Of a DNA stretch of 64,000 nucleotides, positions 55,249 through 64,000 are shown one piece after another. The number at the start of each line of letters is the position of its first letter. Positions within the stretch are counted from its first letter, which is position 1. The position numbers were made by a program, and so were the translations under genes. Where the stretch lies: assembly GCF_010669285.1 (NCBI RefSeq), contig NZ_CP048711.1, positions 1,860,001-1,924,000 on the forward strand, read 5' to 3'. Below the pieces are notes generated by a model. The model ran no database searches. It was given only the letters and a program-made list of their open reading frames with translations, and had not been told where the DNA came from. The stretch comes from Kineobactrum salinum (GTDB taxonomy: Bacteria > Pseudomonadota > Gammaproteobacteria > Pseudomonadales > Halieaceae).

Positions 55249-57245
55249 CGAGGCCGATCGCGGGTCCAAAGCCCCGCATACTTGTTGAAACTCACCTGCG
55301 CATACAGCACCGCCGAGAGAAAGCCCACCTGCCCGTCCAGGAACCCCAGGCGCAGCAGATAGACCTGAACAAAGGTAAGCATGCCGCGTACCGTGGGATA
55401 TATCAGCGAGCGCACACGCTTGCCCTGCCGATGCTTCTCGCAGGCACCCAGCCAGGCGTACTGAGCACCTTTTTGCAGCGCATGCCCGAAGTCCCGGTGT
55501 GTGAAATGCACTAGTCTGCCGCGCAGCGTATGCACCCGCCGCCCCTCCGGCAGTAAAATCTTCTCGTGCACCATGGCGTCGGAAAAGCGCACGCCATCCC
55601 GCCGGAACAAGCGTAGCGGTGCGCGCCCGCTACGCCCAAAGTCAAGCCGGCTGCCGTATATCGTCACGGCCCAGGGCAGGCGATAGGCATCCGCATCCGG
55701 GGCGGCCAGCACATGATTAATCTCCGCCGCCAGGGCCGGGCTCACCCGCTCGTCCGCATCAATGGACAGCACCCAGTCTCCTGTCGCACGTTCCAGGGCA
55801 CGCTGCTTCTGGATACCGAAGCCGGGCCAGTCGGTCTCCACTATCTTGTCAGTGTGCTGCCGGGCAATGGCGACGGTGGCGTCGGCGCTGCCGCTGTCCA
55901 GCACAATAATTTCATCGGCGACCGCAGCCACCGAAGCCAGACAGTCACCTATGTGCTCTTCTTCGTCCCGCGTAATCACAATCGCCGACACGCTCACTGC
56001 ACGAGGGCGGCGGCAGGCAGCTTGCAGCTCCAGGACCAGCGCGGCACCGCAGGCCGCCAGAGTCAGCAGGAAGAAGGTGACAAACAGTGTGCGCGAGAAC
56101 ACAGCCTCGGTCAGGCCGAAAACGGCATAGCCCACAGGCAGCAACACCCCCACCGAGGCAACAAAGGCCACCTTCGGCTCGGCGGAACCCAGATACCGGG
56201 CAAAAACGGTGAGAGGTATGACGATCAACATCAGCCAGCTCAGACCGCCGACCACACCGCGTGTGGCGAGGCTTTGCAGGAGATCGTTGTGGGCGTGGCT
56301 GGCACAGCAGTCGAGTACAAACTCCGGCTGCGCAAGCGCACCCGCCGCGACCGCGGCCTGCACAGCATCACGATAGCCAGTCAGGCCGCTGCCGGTCCAG
56401 GGATCGTTGGCAAACTGCGTCCAGGCGATATCCCAAACCGCCAGACGGGCTGTCATCTGTACATCGAGTTCACCCAATTGCAGACCGTTCAGTGTACCCA
56501 GAATCCGGTGGCTGCCCGCCACCGCCAGTACCAGCAGCAAGCCGCCCGCCAGCAAGACAAGGAAACGCTGGCGGCCAGACAGCTGCAACGACAGCACGGC
56601 AAACAGCAACGGCAGAGCCAGCAGATTGCTCCGGGTCTGGGTCAGCAGCGCGGCGCCAAGCGCAAGACCAGCGAGGCCCAGTGCCAACCAGACCCGGCAC
56701 AGTTGCTGCTGCCGCCACCAGCAGATCGCGGCGGACAGCATCACGGTCGCAGCCAGTAACGCAAGATTGCCCAAGGTAATGGGATTGATCCACAGGCCGG
56801 TGCGCAGCGGCTGTCCCAGCGGCGGAGACGCCAGATAGAGGCTGACCCCGGTGTGCAATGCGGCGCCCAGTGCCATCAGCGCAAAGCCGTGGAACAATTC
56901 TCTGGCTCCGAGTCCGGACCAGCTCAAGGCTAGCACCAGCGGCCAGAACAGCAGAAGACGGGCGGGGCCATCCAGCTCTTTCAGAGCATGGTAGTCAAAT
57001 CCGGAGTGGGCCCAGAACAGCACATAGACCAACACCGGGAACCAGCAAGCGAAATGCAGCAAACGCAGTTCGCGCGGGCGCCCCCAGCCGGTAGCAGTGA
57101 GCAGTCGGCGCAACGAGGGCAAGCATGCGGCGCCAGCGAGCAGGAAGACCGCCGCCGTCAGCAGGCTGGAGTACACCAGAGACCCCGCGAAACCGGCGAC
57201 CGCCAGGCCCACCAGCAACTGTCGGCCTCGTGGCGATGGAATCAT
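55233..57245 (-). CDS. O-antigen ligase (WaaL-like) fused to a family-2 glycosyltransferase (WaaE-like)
   Basis: 670 aa from ATG 57245. Residues ~1-410 hold about 11 membrane helices and the Wzy_C-type loop NPITLGNLA, TQTRSNLLALPLL, DPWTGSGLTGY and CASHAHNDLLQSLATRGVVGG, with the HxxN-type periplasmic motif of ligases. Residues ~425-670 are a GT2 enzyme: SAIVITRDEEEHIGDCLAS, IVLDSGSADAT, SIDADERVS, and a WaaE-like end with HFTHRDFGHALQKGAQYA. The frame is continuous. A GTG at the GT2 start overlaps a TGA in the +1 frame, so two separate coupled genes joined by an upstream indel cannot be excluded. Confidence 0.82.
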   Translation of the reverse strand: MIPSPRGRQLLVGLAVAGFAGSLVYSSLLTAAVFLLAGAACLPSLRRLLTATGWGRPRELRLLHFACWFPVLVYVLFWAHSGFDYHALKELDGPARLLLFWPLVLALSWSGLGARELFHGFALMALGAALHTGVSLYLASPPLGQPLRTGLWINPITLGNLALLAATVMLSAAICWWRQQQLCRVWLALGLAGLALGAALLTQTRSNLLALPLLFAVLSLQLSGRQRFLVLLAGGLLLVLAVAGSHRILGTLNGLQLGELDVQMTARLAVWDIAWTQFANDPWTGSGLTGYRDAVQAAVAAGALAQPEFVLDCCASHAHNDLLQSLATRGVVGGLSWLMLIVIPLTVFARYLGSAEPKVAFVASVGVLLPVGYAVFGLTEAVFSRTLFVTFFLLTLAACGAALVLELQAACRRPRAVSVSAIVITRDEEEHIGDCLASVAAVADEIIVLDSGSADATVAIARQHTDKIVETDWPGFGIQKQRALERATGDWVLSIDADERVSPALAAEINHVLAAPDADAYRLPWAVTIYGSRLDFGRSGRAPLRLFRRDGVRFSDAMVHEKILLPEGRRVHTLRGRLVHFTHRDFGHALQKGAQYAWLGACEKHRQGKRVRSLIYPTVRGMLTFVQVYLLRLGFLDGQVGFLSAVLYAQVSFNKYAGLWTRDRPRYAAD

Positions 57246-57394
57246 TGTGTATACTCTCGTCAATCTGCGTGGCCATCGTGGCTAACCCCGGCCCACCGGA
57301 GCCAATCGCCGCGGCGCTACTATAGCGCAGGTACTCCCGCGGATTCCAACGCCGACAAAGGATGCGGCACAATGAAACCTCACTGCGTTACGTC

Positions 57395-58102
57395 ATGAGC
57401 AGCCAATTCACACACCGCGGTTACACTGTGAAAAGCGCCCTTCCCGAAGCTGACGCCAGGCAGATACTGGACGACTGCCTGGACAATCGCTACGAAGTTG
57501 TTCAGGAAATCAAGAACAACAAGCACAACTACGTTGCCAGAGTGAATACTGGTTCGCTTCCCAACCTGGTAATCAAGGAACCCAGGAATCGGAACAATCG
57601 TCTCTGGGAGCGTTTCATGACCGTGTTTCGTCCCGGCGAAGCCATAAGGGTGCAAAATAGCCACGTAAGGCTCAAAGAACTGGGCTTCGCCTGCCCAGAG
57701 CCAGTACTGGCGGCGGAATTCAGATCCTATGGATTCGTCACCTACAGTTTTTTTCTGTATCGCTATCAGAACGGCCGGCCCGCAACTCCAGAGGATGCGC
57801 CAGCTGTTTCCCATGAACTCCAGCGCTTGCACAGCAAGGGCTATACCCGTGGCGACCCCAAGGCACAGAACTTTCTGGTAGACGACGGCAAAGTGTTTTT
57901 CATTGACTTCAAATTGACGAAGCCTCGTTGCTTCAACAAACACTCGACACGAATGGAATATGCCCACTTCCTGCATACCATGCCGGAAGGTATTGAGCAT
58001 TTGTCGGAGAAGGAGCGCAAATCAGCCGGTTTCCGGTTCGCTACCTGGCTGCGGCGGGCGATCTCGGATGCCAAGCGTAAAAAGCGGGAGTACAGGGAAT
58101 AA
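57395..58102 (+). CDS. LPS core kinase (RfaY/WaaY-like)
   Basis: 235 aa from ATG 57395 (246 aa if ATG 57362 is used). Protein-kinase-like fold: the NNKHNYVARV-x-VIKEPRNRNN lysine region, LQRLHSKGYTRGDPKAQNFLVDD with the catalytic Asp, and VFFIDFKLTKPR with the metal-binding Asp. This matches RfaY/WaaP-type kinases that phosphorylate LPS core heptose. Divergent from the ligase/GT2 fusion, in an LPS assembly patch. The 212 bp after it (58103-58314) contain only a GC-rich palindromic stretch near 58140. Confidence 0.8.
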   Translation: MSSQFTHRGYTVKSALPEADARQILDDCLDNRYEVVQEIKNNKHNYVARVNTGSLPNLVIKEPRNRNNRLWERFMTVFRPGEAIRVQNSHVRLKELGFACPEPVLAAEFRSYGFVTYSFFLYRYQNGRPATPEDAPAVSHELQRLHSKGYTRGDPKAQNFLVDDGKVFFIDFKLTKPRCFNKHSTRMEYAHFLHTMPEGIEHLSEKERKSAGFRFATWLRRAISDAKRKKREYRE

Positions 58103-58314
58103 TGCTCCCAGACACGTCGGTGTCGTGATTACTGGCGCGGGGCCGCGCCCCGTTCCACCGCGGCGGGTGGCCTCGCAGAGATCCCGGTGGTGAGGACGCA
58201 CGAATATTCGCACCGACTCACCACCCGAATTTTCAACGCCATCAGCGTGGCCGACGTTGGCGCCGCGAGGACCGATATGCAATCATCATATCAATTAGCT
58301 GCTGATTCCACCCG

Positions 58315-61017
58315 ATGCCTCGACCGGACGCCCACAATTCCGCCCTGAGCTCGCGCAGTCGCGCGACCCGGCGCCGGCTGCGCCCGCCCTATCAGGCGGT
58401 CACCCTGTGCCAACGCGAACTGGCAATGCGCTCCCTCAATCTGGCACGCGGCCTGCGCCTGACGGTGCTGGTGGCACCCCCGGGCTACGGCAAGACCACG
58501 CTGCTGGCCCAGTGGTGGCACCGCCTGCGCGCGCGCCAGATACGCGCGGCCTGGTATAGCGCCGCCAATGTCGACCGGGACCCATCCGCCTTCCTGAAAA
58601 TGCTCGCCAGCGCGCTGGTGGATGCCGGCCTCGGCCTCGGCACGGATCTGGAGCGGGCCATTGGCGACGCCGGTGCGGATATCACGCTGGACCATCTGGT
58701 ATTCGGCCTGGAACAGATCGAGACCCCCGCAGTACTGATCATCGATGAGTTTGAACGGGTGGATCATCCGCCCATAGCCGCACTGGTGCGGGAACTGATC
58801 GACGTGCTGCCCGATGGTGTGCATCTGGCACTGGCCAGCCGCGTCAAACCCTCGATATCCCTGTCCCTGCTGCGCGCGCAGGGCGGTGTGCGCCTGATCG
58901 AGGCGAACGAGCTGCGCCTGGGCAACGAGGAACTGGCCCAGGTGCTGGAACGGCCACCGGACAGTCCGGAAGTCGCTCAGGTCGCGGAACACACAGAGGG
59001 CTGGCCCGTTGCAGTACAACTGTACCGCCTGTGGCGGGAACGGGCAGGCAAGAGCGGGCGTGTGCCACGATTCACCGGCCGTGCCACGGAAGTGGCCGAC
59101 TATCTCGCGGAACAGGTATTTTCCGCGCTGCCTCCATCACATCAATCTCTGCTGATGGATTTGTCCATCAGCGATTACTGCGAGGCGGCCCTGGCAGACT
59201 GTATTCGCAATACCACCAACAGCGCCGGCCTGCTGGAAGAACTCAGCGAACTGCTGCCGGAACTGCTGCAACAAAGCCATGCCGGGGATGACATCGCCTA
59301 CCGGCTGCATCCGCTGGTATCGGAATACGCCCAGGGCAGGCTGCAACAACATCCCGGCCGCGCCACTGTGCTGCACCAGCGCGCAGCACAGTGGCTGTGG
59401 CAACACGAGCGCTACGCTGATGCCCTCTGCCACGCCCTGGACAGCCGCGACGACGGCACGCTCCAGGTGATGCTCAGGGAATTGCCTTATTTCGAAATAT
59501 TCCTGCGCTTCGGCGCTGGCGAATTGCGCACCATATTGCGCGAGGTCCCGGTGGAATACCGTGACCAGTGGCCCCGATTGCAAATGGTCAGCGCGCTGGC
59601 CCACTTCAAGGCCGGTTTCTTCGGCGAGGCCAAGACCATGCTGGCCGGCATTCGCGAGCAAACCAATGGCTATCGCGATGCCGTGAATGAAGCTGCGGAC
59701 CGCCTGGAATGTGAGGGGCTGGCCCTGGAGGTGCTGTTCGATGGCTACATCCATGGCGCCGCTGCCGACTGCGAACCGAAGATGGCGCGCATCCGCGCGC
59801 TGGCACCGGAGACACCGCTGATGTGGGCCTGGTGCGAAAACGTCCAGCTCGCCCTGGAACTGCCCCGGGGAGCACTCGATGCCGCCCAGCGGGCATTGGA
59901 ACGCACTCGCGACACCTTCGAAGCCAGCGGTATCGACCAGTTTGGCGCACAACACCTGGTTGTTCACGAGTTGCTGCTGGGCCTGGCACGAGGCACGCTG
60001 GGCGCGGTGGCCGAACAGGCCAACGCGATCCTGCGCCTGCCTCCCGGTACGCAGACCGGCGCCAGGGTCCGCAACGCCATGGCCCGCATCGCCCTGGCGG
60101 CGGTGGATCACGAACGCCAATACCATGTGCGCAGCGCCGACGCGATGCGCCTTGCGCTGGACGAATTCGGCGATGGCGAGGCCTGGTACGAACAATATGC
60201 CATCGCGGCACCTGTACTGGTCGACGGCGCCTACAGGCGCCATGGCATCGACGCCGCGCTGCGTGAAATCGGCGCACAGCGCGCGCACCTCAAACGTCTT
60301 GGCATGCGCTGTCTCGACAGTCTGCTGGATGCCCTGGAGGCGGGCTGCCACCTCCGCGCCGGCCGTACGGAGCGAGCCGCCCAGCTGGCCGCCGATGCCG
60401 GTCTGGCGGCAGTGGCCGAGCCGGGGAAAAATTTCACGCCCTGGCGCACCCGGGAGCTTGCGAGCCGGATCCTGGTGCAGCTGGAACTGGCGCGGGGCGA
60501 AACCGCCAGAGCCACTGAGCTGGCACAGCACATGATTGAAGAGGGCCGCGCGGGCGGCCGCAGCGGTACGTACATCAAGGGTTTGGTCCAACTGGCTCGG
60601 GCCCGTGCCTGCGGCGGCGCCGAAACCGCCGCCCGGGAGGCTCTTTCAGAAGCCGTCCGCGCGGCCTTCCCGGACGGTTTCCTGGCTCCGTTCGCCGGCG
60701 AAGGTGAAGCGCTGCTACCCCTGTTGCAGGCGCTCGCCGAGGCGCCGCAGACCAGCTTTGAACAGGGCCACGTCAGCGCAGTGCTCAAAGCCCTGGACAG
60801 CGACCGTCAGTTCGACGACCCCAACACCCTCAACGAGCGCGAGGCAGAGATCGTTGCGCACCTCGCCGACGGCGCCTCCAACAAACTCATCGCCCGCCGG
60901 CTGGGCATCACAGACAACACCATCAAATACCACCTGAAAAAGATCTACGCCAAGCTGGGTGTTTCCAGCCGCAGGGCAGCGGCGGCCAGGGTGCTGCAGG
61001 ATCGCGGTTCAATCTGA
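58315..61017 (+). CDS. MalT-like large LuxR-family (LAL) transcriptional activator
   Basis: 900 aa. N-terminal STAND NTPase with Walker A APPGYGKTT (residues ~54-62), Walker B VLIIDEFERV and the winged segment with ASRVKPSISLSLLRAQG. Middle ~400 aa of TPR-like helices. C-terminal LuxR HTH (LNEREAEIVAHLADGASNKLIARRLGITDNTIKYHLKKIYAKLGVSSRRAAA). Ligand binding would drive ATP-dependent oligomerisation on DNA. It sits 154 bp before the TonB receptor on the same strand, so it is probably its activator. Confidence 0.93.
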   Translation: MPRPDAHNSALSSRSRATRRRLRPPYQAVTLCQRELAMRSLNLARGLRLTVLVAPPGYGKTTLLAQWWHRLRARQIRAAWYSAANVDRDPSAFLKMLASALVDAGLGLGTDLERAIGDAGADITLDHLVFGLEQIETPAVLIIDEFERVDHPPIAALVRELIDVLPDGVHLALASRVKPSISLSLLRAQGGVRLIEANELRLGNEELAQVLERPPDSPEVAQVAEHTEGWPVAVQLYRLWRERAGKSGRVPRFTGRATEVADYLAEQVFSALPPSHQSLLMDLSISDYCEAALADCIRNTTNSAGLLEELSELLPELLQQSHAGDDIAYRLHPLVSEYAQGRLQQHPGRATVLHQRAAQWLWQHERYADALCHALDSRDDGTLQVMLRELPYFEIFLRFGAGELRTILREVPVEYRDQWPRLQMVSALAHFKAGFFGEAKTMLAGIREQTNGYRDAVNEAADRLECEGLALEVLFDGYIHGAAADCEPKMARIRALAPETPLMWAWCENVQLALELPRGALDAAQRALERTRDTFEASGIDQFGAQHLVVHELLLGLARGTLGAVAEQANAILRLPPGTQTGARVRNAMARIALAAVDHERQYHVRSADAMRLALDEFGDGEAWYEQYAIAAPVLVDGAYRRHGIDAALREIGAQRAHLKRLGMRCLDSLLDALEAGCHLRAGRTERAAQLAADAGLAAVAEPGKNFTPWRTRELASRILVQLELARGETARATELAQHMIEEGRAGGRSGTYIKGLVQLARARACGGAETAAREALSEAVRAAFPDGFLAPFAGEGEALLPLLQALAEAPQTSFEQGHVSAVLKALDSDRQFDDPNTLNEREAEIVAHLADGASNKLIARRLGITDNTIKYHLKKIYAKLGVSSRRAAAARVLQDRGSI

Positions 61018-61044
61018 ACCCACCCGGGACACCGCCCTCTGCCC

Positions 61045-61099
61045 GGGTAGTGGGCAGCCCCCGCCCACGGAACTACCCCACAAAACTTCCTCACTACCC
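61045..61099. promoter_or_regulatory. Three ACTACCC-type sites before the TonB receptor gene
   Basis: GGGTAGTG (61045-61052), ACTACCCC (61072-61079) and CACTACCC (61092-61099): one inverted and two direct copies of the same 7-8-base word within 55 bp, 73-127 bp upstream of the receptor start. The latter two are 20 bp apart. MalT-type activators use short repeated boxes in such arrays. Proposed binding sites of the upstream LAL regulator. Confidence 0.45.
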
Positions 61100-61171
61100 G
61101 CCGCAAGCGTGGCAGGACGCGAGCCTGCGTGCTTCCATAACCGGCACTACAAGCTGAACGGTGGGGTCCAC

Positions 61172-63289
61172 ATGGAAAAGAATACTTTGCAGTTGCTGAC
61201 CAGGTCGCTGATGGCCACATCATTGTGTGGCGGGCTCGGCACGGCCGCGAGCACTGCGCTGGCACAGTCCGAAGGCACCATGCTTGAGGAGATTGTCGTC
61301 ACTGCCCAGAAGCGCTCGGAATCACTGGCCGATGTCCCCATCCAGGTGAACGCCTTCACCGCGCAGGCCATCGAGGATGCCGGCATCACAAGTACCGAGG
61401 ATGTGATCTCCCAGGTGCCCAATGTCACCTTTGATCGTGGCAACAGCTATCGCAGCGCATTCATTACCATGCGCGGACTGACCCAGATCAACAACGCTGA
61501 TCCGCCCATCGCCTTCATCGTCGACGGTGTGCAGCAGACCAACCAGGAAACCATCGGCGTCAACCTGTTCGACCTCGAGCAGGTGGAAGTGCTGCGCGGA
61601 CCACAGGGCACCCTGTATGGCCGCAATGCGGTGGGCGGCGCCATCAATGTGGTCACCCGTGCACCGGGCAACGAGTTCGAGGGATATCTGCGCGGCAGCT
61701 ACGCCGAGGGCGATAGCTATAGCATGACCGCCGCGGTCGCGGGACCGATCGTCGAGAACAAGGCGCTGTTCCGCCTTACCGCCAATTACAAAAGCTACGA
61801 CGGTCTGATAGAAAACAGCTTCAACGGTGACGAAGCAGACTTTATCGATGATGACTATTCGGTGCGGGGTCGTGTGCTGCTGATGCCAACCGAGGCTCTG
61901 ACCGTCGACCTGCGCGCCGAGTTCAGCGACTACAGGGGCGGCAGCAATTACTACTCGGCCGTGTTTTCCGGCGACCCCAACGATTTCGTCGACCCGCAAT
62001 CGAACCTGACCGGCTTTACCGATGGCGAGACCCGGGACTACACCGCCAAGCTTGACTATGACCTTGGCTTCGCCACCTTCACCAGCATTACCGGCTATAC
62101 CGATTTCGAACAGTTCAATCGCGCCGACCTGGACTTCCGTAATCCGGTGGACTCCCCCGGAGGTTTCCAGGGCCTGGGTATCCAGGTGGGCCAGGGCCAG
62201 GACCTGGGTTTCGAAACCCTCAACCAGGAGTTCCGGTTGGTGTCCAATGGCGACCAGCGTTTCCGCTGGCTGCTGGGAGCAAACTATCTGCAGACTGACA
62301 AGGAGCTGCTAACCCGCGGCTTTATCGACCTGGACGGCAGCTACGGCCAGATCGACAACCCGGCGCTACTGATCGCCAACCAGGCCGAAACCAACGACAA
62401 CGAAGCCTGGGGGGTATTCGCCCAGTTTGACTACGACCTGAGCGACACCCTAACGCTGACAGCCGGCGCCCGCTACGACGAGGACAGCCGCGACCAGACC
62501 AACCTGGGCAGCGGCGGTACGCGTGACCAGACCTTCGACCACCTGCAGCCCAAAGTTACCCTGACCTGGCAGCCGCAGGACGAGCGCCTCTATTACGCCA
62601 CCTACAGCACCGGTTTCCGCTCAGGGGGCTTCAACGCGCCCAACGTGAACGTCACCCAGTTCGAGCAGGAGACCCTGGAAAACTTCGAGATCGGCTTCAA
62701 GAGCCAGTTCCTGGACAACCGCCTGAACCTCAGCGGCGCCGCCTTCCTCACAGAGGTGGAGGACTATCAGTTCTTTTATGTGGAGGCGGCCACCGCTTCC
62801 CAGGTGATCGACACCATCGACAAGGTTCGCATCCAGGGGCTTGAACTGGAACTGCAGGCCGCTCTGGGTGGCGGTTTCGACGCCTCACTGGCGCTGGGCC
62901 TCACCGACAGCGATATCCGCGAAAGCCTGTTCCCCGAGGATGAAGGCAATCACACGCCGCGCACAATGCCTGTATCCGCCACCGGTGCGCTGCAATACGG
63001 CACTGAGCTCGGTGACGGTATGGATGGTTTCGCGCGGCTGGAGTGGCACTACTACGGCAAGAAGTACTGGGCCGCGGACAACGACGCCGTGCAGGACCCC
63101 TACCACATCGTCAATGCCCGCGCGGGCGTGCGCTTTGACAACCTGGAGCTGTTCCTGTTTGGCCGCAACCTGCTGGACGAGGAGTACTACGGGGAATTCT
63201 TCCAGCCCAAGTACAGCGGCCTGGACGTCGCCATCGGCTATCTTGGGGCGCCCCGTGTGGTGGGCGTGGAAGCCAAACTGGGATTCTGA
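61172..63289 (+). CDS. TonB-dependent outer-membrane receptor
   Basis: 705 aa from ATG 61172. Signal peptide ending STALA|QS. TonB box-like EEIVVTAQKR, plug domain (QVEVLRGPQGTLYGRNAVGGAINVVTRAP), then a 22-strand-type barrel with YATYSTGFRSGGFNAP and terminal Phe (LGF). It belongs to the broad marine/sphingomonad-like receptor family that imports diverse organic substrates; not clearly a siderophore receptor. It is followed 4 bp later by a hydantoinase gene, which suggests cyclic amides or similar N-compounds as substrate. Confidence 0.93.
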   Translation: MEKNTLQLLTRSLMATSLCGGLGTAASTALAQSEGTMLEEIVVTAQKRSESLADVPIQVNAFTAQAIEDAGITSTEDVISQVPNVTFDRGNSYRSAFITMRGLTQINNADPPIAFIVDGVQQTNQETIGVNLFDLEQVEVLRGPQGTLYGRNAVGGAINVVTRAPGNEFEGYLRGSYAEGDSYSMTAAVAGPIVENKALFRLTANYKSYDGLIENSFNGDEADFIDDDYSVRGRVLLMPTEALTVDLRAEFSDYRGGSNYYSAVFSGDPNDFVDPQSNLTGFTDGETRDYTAKLDYDLGFATFTSITGYTDFEQFNRADLDFRNPVDSPGGFQGLGIQVGQGQDLGFETLNQEFRLVSNGDQRFRWLLGANYLQTDKELLTRGFIDLDGSYGQIDNPALLIANQAETNDNEAWGVFAQFDYDLSDTLTLTAGARYDEDSRDQTNLGSGGTRDQTFDHLQPKVTLTWQPQDERLYYATYSTGFRSGGFNAPNVNVTQFEQETLENFEIGFKSQFLDNRLNLSGAAFLTEVEDYQFFYVEAATASQVIDTIDKVRIQGLELELQAALGGGFDASLALGLTDSDIRESLFPEDEGNHTPRTMPVSATGALQYGTELGDGMDGFARLEWHYYGKKYWAADNDAVQDPYHIVNARAGVRFDNLELFLFGRNLLDEEYYGEFFQPKYSGLDVAIGYLGAPRVVGVEAKLGF

Positions 63290-63293
63290 GCAG

Positions 63294-64000
63294 ATGACTA
63301 AACGCAGCTTGAGACTCGGTATCGACGTGGGCGGCACCAACACCGACGCGGTGTTGATGCACGGCCGCGAGGTAATCGCGACCGCCAAGACCTTCACTAC
63401 CGCTGATGTGCGCAGCGGCGTAATCAACGCAGTCAACCTGATCCTGGCCCAGGCCGGCAGCTACCGGCCGGACATCGACGCGGTGATGATCGGTACCACC
63501 CAGTTCGTGAATGCCTTCGTCCAGCGCCGCGACCTGACGCCGGTCGCCACCATCCGTGTGTCGCTGCCCAAGGGCGACGGAGTGCCACCCTTTGCCGGCT
63601 GGCCCGACGATGTCATCGAGGCGGTGCGCGGCCAGGTCTACATGGTGGGCGGCGGCTCCCTCTACACCGGCAAGGACTATGCGCCGCTGGACGAGGATGC
63701 GGTGCGGGCCGCCGCCCGCGATGCCCGCGAACGCGGCCTGAACGCAGTGGCGATCTCCGCCAACTTCGCGCCCATTCGCCCGGACCTGGAAGTGCGCAGC
63801 GCCGACATCGTCAGGTCGGAAATCCCCGACGCGCGCATCACCCTGTCCTCGGAGGTCGGCGGGATTGGCCTGATCGACCGCGAGAATGCCGCCATCATCA
63901 ACGCCAGCCTGGCGGCGATGGCCGACCGGGTGATCCAGTCCCTGCAGCAGGCTCTGGCAGAATTGAAGATCAGCGCGCCGATCTTTATCAGCCAGAATGA
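63294..64000 (+). CDS. Hydantoinase/oxoprolinase family protein, N-terminal part (cut by window end)
   Basis: ATG 63294; 235 codons visible, no stop before 64000. N-terminal HyuA/5-oxoprolinase ASKHA-like domain: LGIDVGGTNTDAVLM (phosphate-1 loop), IGTTQFVNAFVQRRDL, DYAPLDEDAVR, AVAISANFAPIRPDLE and SSEVGGIGLIDRENAAIINASL. The family hydrolyses cyclic amides with ATP (hydantoins, 5-oxoproline) or forms the acetone-carboxylase beta subunit. Directly behind the TonB receptor, so probably the same operon. The remainder lies outside the window. Confidence 0.88.
   Translation, partial: MTKRSLRLGIDVGGTNTDAVLMHGREVIATAKTFTTADVRSGVINAVNLILAQAGSYRPDIDAVMIGTTQFVNAFVQRRDLTPVATIRVSLPKGDGVPPFAGWPDDVIEAVRGQVYMVGGGSLYTGKDYAPLDEDAVRAAARDARERGLNAVAISANFAPIRPDLEVRSADIVRSEIPDARITLSSEVGGIGLIDRENAAIINASLAAMADRVIQSLQQALAELKISAPIFISQN

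Overview
The window is one stretch of a GC-rich, Gram-negative chromosome. Genes packed with 4-bp ATGA/GTGA overlaps, a MinCDE system, lipid A/LPS genes, lipoproteins, a TonB-dependent receptor, a GlrR/GlrK-type two-component system, a caa3-type oxidase and glutaryl-CoA oxidation all suggest an aerobic, probably marine gammaproteobacterium. The dispersed palindromic repeats fit the Cellvibrionales/Halieaceae neighbourhood, but that placement is inference. No rRNA, tRNA, CRISPR array, prophage or IS transposase was seen.

Layout. 0-3.0 kb is accessory: a Fic protein with an AbiEi-like N-terminus, then integron-cassette remains (a BrnT/BrnA toxin-antitoxin cassette ending in a convincing attC site, a small exported protein in a second cassette, and two orphan attC halves). 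3.0-9.7 kb is a compact thiamine operon (thiC-thiO-thiS-thiG-thiDE-thiF) behind a TPP riboswitch. 9.7-11.4 kb holds a divergent fused dihydroorotate dehydrogenase/PyrK. 11.4-11.8 kb has three tandem 126-bp palindromic repeats. 11.8-13.7 kb is minCDE. 13.9-18.2 kb carries a CoA-transferase, a hemerythrin, a lipoprotein with a caspase fold lacking both catalytic residues, and a lipoprotein hydrolase. 18.1-23.6 kb is a surface cluster: a large DUF7933-like repeat protein, an S74/tail-fibre-like protein and a Ser/Thr kinase. 24.1-30.4 kb is a cytochrome oxidase operon with a diheme subunit II and a Sco chaperone. 30.5-35.6 kb is a HAD-PlsC / PlsB / GpsA phospholipid operon. 35.6-41.5 kb mixes periplasmic and envelope genes with three related hairpin elements, two of them nested in a 406-bp element with 34-bp terminal inverted repeats. 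41.6-46.1 kb has a GlrR / lipoprotein / GlrK cluster and a Crp-family regulator. 46.1-49.6 kb has unknown membrane proteins, a glutaredoxin-MauE-like fusion and a PagL-type lipid A deacylase. 49.6-54.0 kb is glutaryl-CoA metabolism (gcdH plus a CaiB-type CoA-transferase) with LysR and LuxR regulators. 54.2-58.1 kb has LPS/surface glycan genes, including an O-antigen-ligase/GT2 fusion. 58.3-64.0 kb has a MalT-like regulator, a TonB-dependent receptor and the start of a hydantoinase/oxoprolinase gene, probably one uptake-and-degradation unit.

A pattern cutting across regions: five genes (DUF7933 protein, Ser/Thr kinase, GlrK-linked lipoprotein, glutaredoxin fusion, LuxR regulator) are each split by a frameshift at or next to a G or C run, and every one is repaired by adding a single G/C. 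This looks more like homopolymer undercalling in the assembly than true gene decay, although tract-length variation is not excluded.
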